A DNA stretch of 64,000 nucleotides from Camellia lanceoleosa (Eukaryota; Streptophyta; Magnoliopsida; Ericales; Theaceae). Positions 57,421-64,000 of the stretch are shown here, piece after piece. The notes under the pieces were generated by a model. That model was given only the letters and a program-made list of their open reading frames with translations, searched no databases and was not told the origin of the DNA. The stretch is taken from the NCBI GenBank assembly GCA_025200525.1, contig CM045770.1:117715429-117779428 (forward strand), read 5' to 3'. Both the position numbers and the translations under genes were made by a program. Each line of letters starts with the position of its first letter. Position 1 is the stretch's first letter.

Positions 57421-58332
57421 TTTTTTTTTTTTTATCAGCAAAAAACTTTATTGATGGGAAAACATAACAAGTATGACAACTTATATCAATAAAGACGAGG
57501 GTGCAAAAAGCATCACAGTAAAACATTTAGATTCCAACTAGGTTGGCACCTAGATGCATACCAAATCATCTGCTAGCACACACTCGAAACTCCAAGAAGG
57601 TGAGAAGCCAACATACAGAGCAGAACAAAAACAAAAGAACAAAGAGCACCAACACTACTAACAATCCTCTGATATATTACAGGATTGGATGCAAATAAGT
57701 GCTAACTACTACTACAACTCCTCAAGCTAGAGCAAACAGGACTTCCAAAGCAAGCAAAGTAACATCTACCCCCCACAGCTCCACACTCTGTAGAACCCAG
57801 CAGACATCACCCATATCCCAACTTGGATCAACAACCTCCCTATCAGCAAACATACCCAACATGGATCAACAACTACCAAGCCAGCAACATACCCGAAGAT
57901 CAACATCCACCACACCCCAGCCCCAGACCAGACATCAAACAGAGGATCAACATTTCCAGATCAGCAAACATATCCCCACACAAAGTCCAGCAGCAAACAT
58001 ATCACCACACAAGATGGGAAAACAACCCAGCAAGCAAAACACAGAACTGAGAGCACCCCTGCAGACCCAAGCGAACCCAGCAAAGCAGCAAGAACACTTC
58101 GCATCACAGCAACCCAACATAAACACAGCAGAGAAACCAACTGAACAGATTAATCCCTACGGATACACTTTCTAATCTGCTGGAGATTGAAAACAAAGTC
58201 CTGAATAGGATACTGCCACTCTCTAGAAGCTGTTCTAAGCCAAAGAGCCACTCTAAACTTAATCAGATCAGAGATAATCTCAACATCTGCTACTGCGTTA
58301 TTAAATACACAGTCATTTTGCTTGATTAACAC
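57421..58332 (-). mobile_element. 5'-truncated LINE 3' end
   Basis: On the minus strand a short C-terminal reading ends at 58,150 (about 60 codons: VFNNAVADVEIISDLIKFRV, ALWLRTASREWQYPIQDFVF, stop). It resembles the last part of plant L1-type reverse-transcriptase proteins. A 0.7-kb 3' region follows, then AATAAAG and a terminal A-tract (seen as T at 57,421-57,433). No domain of the polymerase core is present. The Gln/Pro/Ser/Thr-rich readings on the plus strand here are not genes. Confidence 0.55.
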
Positions 58333-59567
58333 CCCTTAAGAAGGAAGAGTATAATTAAGTAAGGACAAAGTAAAATATTTTTTTTTTCTTAGACAATATT
58401 GTCAGAGTAACATATTACTTTGAGATAGAGTAACATGTTACCGCAAAACAGAGTAACACGTTATTTATATTAATTTTGACGGTAATAATTTTTTTTTTTT
58501 TTTTAAGAATTTCATAGTTAACATAGATCCTATTTGATAGATTTTGATGAGAGGATTTTAAAAATACTAATTTTATTAAAAACCGACATATAAATCAAAA
58601 GTTATATTATTTTAAAATTTAATATTTTGATAATAGTAATATGTGTTGGACTTTTTAAAGAAATTTTTTTAATACTTATCAATATATTAAAGTTTTATTA
58701 TAATCCCCCTATTAATAACTCTCATAGGATTGCCAAAATGCTGAAGTCAACATTATCAATGTAATGGCCAATGAGTTTCTCTTATTATTGAATGTTGTTG
58801 ACGAAAAATCATTTTAGCCTCCAATGCTGGTAAATTCCAAAAACTCACATAAAACTTACTTGTTGAGTTTGGAGTTTTAGGATTCACTTTTCAGAAAATG
58901 AAAATTTTGTATTTTTTGTTTTCAATGAATTTTTTTTAATATCCTAAGCTATTTTCTAAAATTTTTAGATATATTTAACATAAATACACTTAAAAAGTAT
59001 AATATTTGTGATAAAAATATTTACAAAATGCACTAAATACCAAAAAATATATATATATATATATATATATGAGAATTCAGTACATTTTTCATATTCTTAT
59101 GTATTTATTAATTTTTTAAAATATTTTTTTGTAAATATTTTATTTTTTAGATACATCTAAGTAAGGTGCATCTAAAAATTAAAAAAAAAATTACTTAAAA
59201 TTTTAAAAATATTCACTAAAAACAAAAACAAAAACAAAAAATAGAAAAAACAAAAAACTCAATTTTTAAAAAATTAAATCCAAAAAATTAAAATCAAACA
59301 CATCTCAATATACATTCAATTTCATTTTATACCCACAACATTATACACCTTGTAATCAAGGGAAATAATGAAAAATACTTTTCAAATTGAATCATCGTTC
59401 ACAACTATAAGTGAATGATAGGAAGACCAGAGATGAGTATTTCATTTTATTCTACTTTCACTTCATTAAACTAACATAACATAAATTATTAATATTAAGG
59501 AATTCTAAAATGAAAATAAAAAGTTAGAAAAAAAAAAAAAGAAAAAAAGAAGTGTATGAGGGATTAA
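58333..59567. other. AT-rich intron-like sequence, no gene seen
   Basis: Poly-A/T stretches, a (TA)n run at 59,047-59,070 and the ATCAATGTAATGGCCAATG word shared with 53,034. No LRR exon recognised. Confidence 0.5.
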
Positions 59568-60697
59568 TTACCTTTTTAGTCCCCAATGTATGAGGGATTT
59601 ATCATTTTGGTATCCAATAGTTAAATTATATCAATTTAGTCCTCAATATACAAAAATGTTTTGATTTCATCCATCAGCCTAACTTCATTCGTAGATGCCA
59701 TTAAAATAAGAGGTAAATGTGAAAATTTAATTTTAAAAAAAAAAGTACACAATTTGTAAATTTAGTCTACAATATACAAAAAGTGTTTTGATTTGGTCCA
59801 CCAATCTAATTTTGTCTCTCTTTCTGACTGACCTATGTAAAGCTTGGAAACCATAAATGTACATCATCAAAAAATGAAAACCAAAAGAAAAAGAAAAAAG
59901 AAAAGAAAAGCCAATATCATTAGAGAGAAATATTCTGGTTATTATAAGAGAATGTAATGTAATTTTCGGAATGCAAAAAATAAAGAAAATAAATAAATAA
60001 ATAAATTATCATCCAAAGTTTATATCTACAATAAATGAGAACGTCGTCGCCAGACGATTTTATTCATTGTAAAAAAATGATTTTTATTGCTAATTGTTTT
60101 GGGGTAATGCATCATCCAATATGTTTTGATGTACAAGTAGCGCATATATATATATATATATACATATTGGATAATAAGAATATTTCACAAAAAAAAATTT
60201 TTTTTTGGTTGTTTGCTCCTTTTATTTGCTTTATGCTGAGAGTCTTTAATGTTTCCATGTTTTGCCCTTAGTTCAGATGAAGAGAGAATACATATTGGAT
60301 AACAAGAATATTTCACAAATTTATTTATTTTTTTGGTTGTTTGCTCCTTTTATTCGCTTTATGTTGAGAGTCTTTAATGTTTCCATGTTTTGCCCTTGGA
60401 TAAGATGAAGAGAGACAAAATTAGGTTAGAGGACCAAATTGAAACACAATCTATAATTTGAAAACTAATAAATTGATATAATTTAAATATTAAAGACCCA
60501 AATGACACACATCGCTTACTTTTTAGACTAAAAAAGTAAATTTTTAATTGATTTTCTATATTTACCCTTAACTTTTAATGATATCTATCTACAAATGGAA
60601 TTTGGTTGGGAGACCAAATCAAAATTATTTTTATACATTAAGAAAAATAAAGGATCAAAGTAATACAAATCTCATACTTAGAGGCTAAAAAGGTAGC
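59568..60697. mobile_element. large foldback element with ~290-bp arms
   Basis: The left arm (59,568-59,860) begins ATTACCTTTTTAGTCCCC. The right arm (60,410-60,697), inverted, begins AGCTACCTTTTTAGCCTC. Both carry TTTGGTCYNCCAA and TGTAGATR-CATTAAAA in mirrored order. The loop includes a ~125-bp tandem duplication (60,161-60,412). No coding capacity. Confidence 0.6.
60161..60412. repeat. two tandem ~125-bp copies
   Basis: ACATATTGGATAAYAAGAAT through TTTCCATGTTTTGCCCTT and GATGAAGAGAGA occurs twice in a row (60,161-60,285 and 60,286-60,412), with few differences. Confidence 0.85.
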
Positions 60698-61201
60698 TGG
60701 CTCTTACTTATATATGACTGCTGGATAATTAATAATTATTTAATAATTTCAAAATATTTTAAGGGACTATCTACCACTCCCAATAGGTAGAATTTATAGG
60801 TTCTGTTTGATTAGCAAGATTAATAAGATTAATAATAAGATGGCTTATCTAGATGCATTAGTAGGATAAATAATTTTTTTTTTTTTTTCCACATTTGCTT
60901 TGCTATAAATATAAAAATATATAATACCAATTATATATTTGTTTTGCATTATTAATTGTAAGATTAAAAAATTCACAATTTTATTAAATAGAATCTCTAT
61001 CGAAATCTAATCTGAATAATAAAAATTGAGATCAAAAACTAGAATGTGAATCTTATAAATAAATAATTCCAATCATATGATATAATCTGCCCAATTAAAT
61101 AAATCTCTAACACTCACATTAATGTTGAAAAGATTGTGCACTTGTCCATAAAAAAGGTTGTCTTAGTTGTGAATATGTGAAGCATTTTATACTAGGCTTA
61201 C

Positions 61202-61357
61202 CTCCTATATCAAATGATCCATTTAAACTGTTTTCAGATAAGGATAAAGTCCTGAGTGATGAGAGCACACCAAGAAATGATAGGATGCTATTATTGAATG
61301 AATTCATGCTCAAATCAAGTACTTCCAACTTTGCTAACACAGATAGTCTTTTAAAAC
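61202..61357 (-). CDS. RLP exon type F, copy 3
   Basis: 156 bp, TGCAG acceptor before 61,357 and donor GTAAGCC from 61,201. It encodes FKRLSVLAKLEVLDLSMNSF, then NNSILSFLGVLSSLRTLSLS and ENSLNGSFDIG. Open, phase 1 both sides, very close to copy 1 at nucleotide level, including part of the flanking introns. The most upstream RLP exon I can find in the window. Confidence 0.78.
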
Positions 61358-61442
61358 CTGCAAAAATCAATTTCCATTTCAAGTCATCAACATGCTCACA
61401 ACTAAAAGAAAATGTAAAATCCACGTTTAATCCATTTTATTA

Positions 61443-62268
61443 AAAATAAAAATAATAAAAAATTAGGTAGCTTGTTAACTAAGAAACTTGAAACCCTAGA
61501 CATAAAACTCAATTTTAAATGGTAGTGATATACAAAACATTTTCATATAAAATTTTGTGGCTTGTTGTGCTCCCTTTATTGCAAGTCAAAACACCTATAA
61601 TTGTGGCTAATAATTGTGAAAATGCTACTTGTCACATTATTTGTGAATTAGGTAGTACTGAGCCCTCGTTTGGTATGTGGACTTTTTTTTTTCATTTTTT
61701 GACTAAATTAGTTATAAAAGGATAAAATAAATTAAAAATTAATAAGATAAAATATCACATCAAAATCATAATAATTTCACTTTTCTTCTCACAAAAATTT
61801 TAAAAAAAATTCCAAAAAAACCCACCTAAACAAACTTTTTAACCTTAGGCTAAAAGCCAAAAAACCAATTCACTTTCTAAGTGAAGCCTAAAATACCATG
61901 TGACATTACTAGCGTAGTGATGCAACAATTGAAAAATAGTAACACACTAGATGACTCATCCCATATTTCTTAATTACGTAACAAAGGTGGATTAGTATTG
62001 TTTCACCCGTAAAATTTTTTATTATGTTATTGATTGGGGGTATGACATGGATAATGTCACATTATACTTTGAAACCACTTGAGAATTACTCTAGACTTTA
62101 AATTTAAAAATTCTTTATGTTGATTATTTTCCTTTAAGAAAAGTTCGTTTAAACCACATTGTTATATATTTTACGACAGCTTTGTAGCAAAGGATTGAGT
62201 TTTAGAGCCATAAAATGTAAGGAATTTTTTTTGGTGGGTTTATATAGATCAAATAATTATATATTATT
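61443..62268. other. AT-rich sequence, no exon recognised
   Basis: The start (61,470-61,500) repeats the intron phrase AACTAAGAAACTT seen after the other F exons. A possible inverted-repeat element begins CCCTCGTTTGGTATGTGG (61,667), but its right end is unclear. No signal-peptide or LRR N-cap exon is seen. Confidence 0.45.
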
Positions 62269-62631
62269 AGGAGTGTAAAAATGGCCTGCGGCTGAAGCCC
62301 CACTCGTGGCCCGTGGTGGAGCTGGCCTAGCTCGCCTGGCCCAGCCTGTGGCCTAGCCCATCGGTTTGCTCAAAGCCCAATCCGAGACCCAGTGTCATTT
62401 TCAGTGGAAAATAATAAAATTTTGGTGCAAAATATAAAAAAACAAAAAAAAAAATGTTTAAACCCGCCCAAGCCCGAGCTCAGGCCTAGATCCACCAGTT
62501 CGTCCAAGGCTTGAATTCCCCCTGAGCTTCGGCCTAATTTTCTAGCCAGTGGTCTGGTCCGGCCAAGCCCCAATTTTGACAAAAGCCTGCGAGGCCTGAC
62601 ATGGGTTGGGTCGGGCCAAATTTACACCCCT
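62269..62631. mobile_element. GC-rich inverted-repeat element (363 bp)
   Basis: The left end AGGAGTGTAAAAATGGCCTG is inverted at the right end as GGGCCAAATTTACACCCCT. The interior is rich in GCCCAAGCCC/GGCCTAG words, unlike the AT-rich surroundings. Both sides have TATATTATT-type flanks but no exact duplication could be set. Confidence 0.65.
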
Positions 62632-64000
62632 ATTTATTATATATTATTACATGAAGTATGAGTGGCATTAGTGAGACCTATTAAATTATGATCCATATAA
62701 AAACATGACCAGATCATGGACACATCTCTAATAGCACATATTTTTTGTCATGTTATGTATACTAAAGAAGTATGGGCTAAACCATATGTGTAGAGACTAG
62801 TTTAGGCTCAATTGTAATTTTATTATTTATAATGGGCTAATATGATATTGGAGCTTTATAAATATGTGGTTAAAGTCCCCACTCCAACCCTAACCTCCTT
62901 CTCATATTTTCCCATCAATGTGTGACAGAAACAAGAGTAGAGTTCTGAAGCGGAAGACAATAACCACTAAAAAGTCTACCACTTAGATTATCTTTATTAA
63001 GGGTGTCAGGTACTCAACTGTTATTAATTTCTTCTATTGATTTGACTTAAGATCTTGGGTTTGGATTTCTATTAAGAAATCCCACATAAAAAACTGAATA
63101 GTCATGTACAGTTAATTAAATTTTTTTCCTATTTTTTTATTATTTTCAAAAAATCAAGACTTATTATTTGTAGAGTTTGTTTGGATGCTTTACTTAAAAA
63201 AAAAATAAGGGAAAGTTACAATAGTAATTTCTGTACTTTGATTATAGTGTCATTTTAATCCTTATAATTTCAATTGACTCATTTTGATCTTGAATTTATG
63301 ATTTTTTCTTAATTTGGTCAATTGAATATTACAACTCTTAGCAATTCTTTATGGAAAATACACACATAAGTATCATGTGCCATATTTTTAAGGATAACAT
63401 TATAAACTTACTAAACTCAGTCAGTTAATCTCAACCAATTTAGTGATAATTTTTTTTTTTTTTTTTTGAAAAAAAAAACACAAATAATATTATCAATTGG
63501 ACCAAATTGACACAAAATCTAAAATTAAGATCTAAATTAAGGATCAAAATTGAGCCGATTGAAAGTGTAGACACCAAAATCACATAAGAATTAAAATATA
63601 GGGACTACCAATATAATTTGTCCAAAAAATAAATTTGATTTGCATAACTTTAACAGTTTGATTTTTTAGTCTTATTTTTTTTGGAACATTTTGTACAAGA
63701 AACTCCATCAGTTAAACCTCTTTGTATAAATCAGAAGGCTAAAATTGCCAAATTATTTTATTTTATTTGTTATTTATTTTATGTCCAGACCAAATAGTAT
63801 CTTTACAATTTTACAAAAAATTGTTACTAAAAGATGTCAATGGTGTATTAGCTCTGCCCCATAGGAAAATATTTTGAGATAAATAAAATTAAAAGAAAAA
63901 CTGATAGTTTGACATTTGCAATAGGCCACATTATACCAACTTAAAAACAAAATAAAAGAGAATCCAATAATAATTGTCAAATTCGTTAGTTATCCTCGTA
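62632..64000. other. AT-rich right flank with a foldback pair
   Basis: The inverted pair GGGAAAGTTACAATAGTAAT (63,210) and ACTACCAATATAATTTGTCC (to 63,622) brackets TTTTGATC/GATCAAAA-type phrases, another foldback of the 'GTCCCTA' kind. A stretch at 62,860-62,960 with TATAAATATG and CT-rich sequence is promoter-like but unassigned. No gene seen. Confidence 0.45.

Noticed and set aside
57699..58175. 158-codon Ser/Thr/Gln/Pro-rich reading
   Set aside because: Lies on the complement of the LINE 3' untranslated region; composition follows from the CAACA-rich strand.
62370..62582. Minus-strand reading of 70 codons
   Set aside because: Inside the GC-rich inverted-repeat element; no domain.
1..64000. 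tRNA, rRNA or organelle DNA
   Set aside because: No cloverleaf, rRNA core or plastid/mitochondrial gene sequence recognised; the tRNA-like words are retrotransposon primer-binding sites.

Overview
This is nuclear DNA of a flowering plant, most likely a eudicot. It is AT-rich, intron-containing and packed with degenerate Ty3/gypsy long-terminal-repeat (LTR) retrotransposons, inverted-repeat elements and low-complexity sequence. The one recognisable host gene family is a leucine-rich-repeat receptor-like protein (RLP). I see no rRNA, tRNA, organelle or prokaryotic features. I could not identify the species.

Layout, left to right. (1) 1-13,735, plus strand: retrotransposons of one family with very long LTRs (about 4 kb). 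It runs as an LTR cut by the window edge, a short gag-only interior, a second complete LTR (5,893-10,180), and the interior of a related element. (2) About 13,790-17,914, minus strand: a decayed gag-protease piece of a different Ty3/gypsy element, opposed to the first block. (3) 18,948-29,620: a small inverted-repeat element split by a complete 10.3-kb LTR retrotransposon (19,063-29,360; target-site duplication AACAC). That element is minus strand, keeps gag, protease and only the tail of integrase, and carries an intron-like gene on its opposite strand plus several tandem arrays. (4) 30,907-61,357, minus strand: an RLP locus. The large 3' exon (30,907-33,146) is intact and small LRR exons follow upstream. 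A pair of small exon types is repeated up to three times out to 61.4 kb. A second complete retrotransposon (35,885-47,805; target-site duplication CATTG) sits in one of its introns. A solo-LTR-like block, a LINE tail and several foldback elements sit in others. (5) 61.4-64 kb: AT-rich sequence with small inverted-repeat elements. The 5' end of the RLP gene (signal peptide, N-terminal cap) was not found and may lie beyond the window.

Most notable: the 35,885-47,805 element has LTRs of 983 and 4,055 bp because the 5' copy lacks about 3.06 kb. RLP exons with symmetric phase-1 introns have been tandemly amplified, and one copy is split by a foldback element. The 10.3-kb element joins protease directly to the integrase tail and holds three decayed copies of an antisense-strand module, each followed by its own tandem array. 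The 4-kb LTRs carry a perfect palindrome centred on CACGTG at a fixed 49-bp gap upstream of the TATA box. None of these is proven to be a new system; they are mainly structural observations readable from the sequence.
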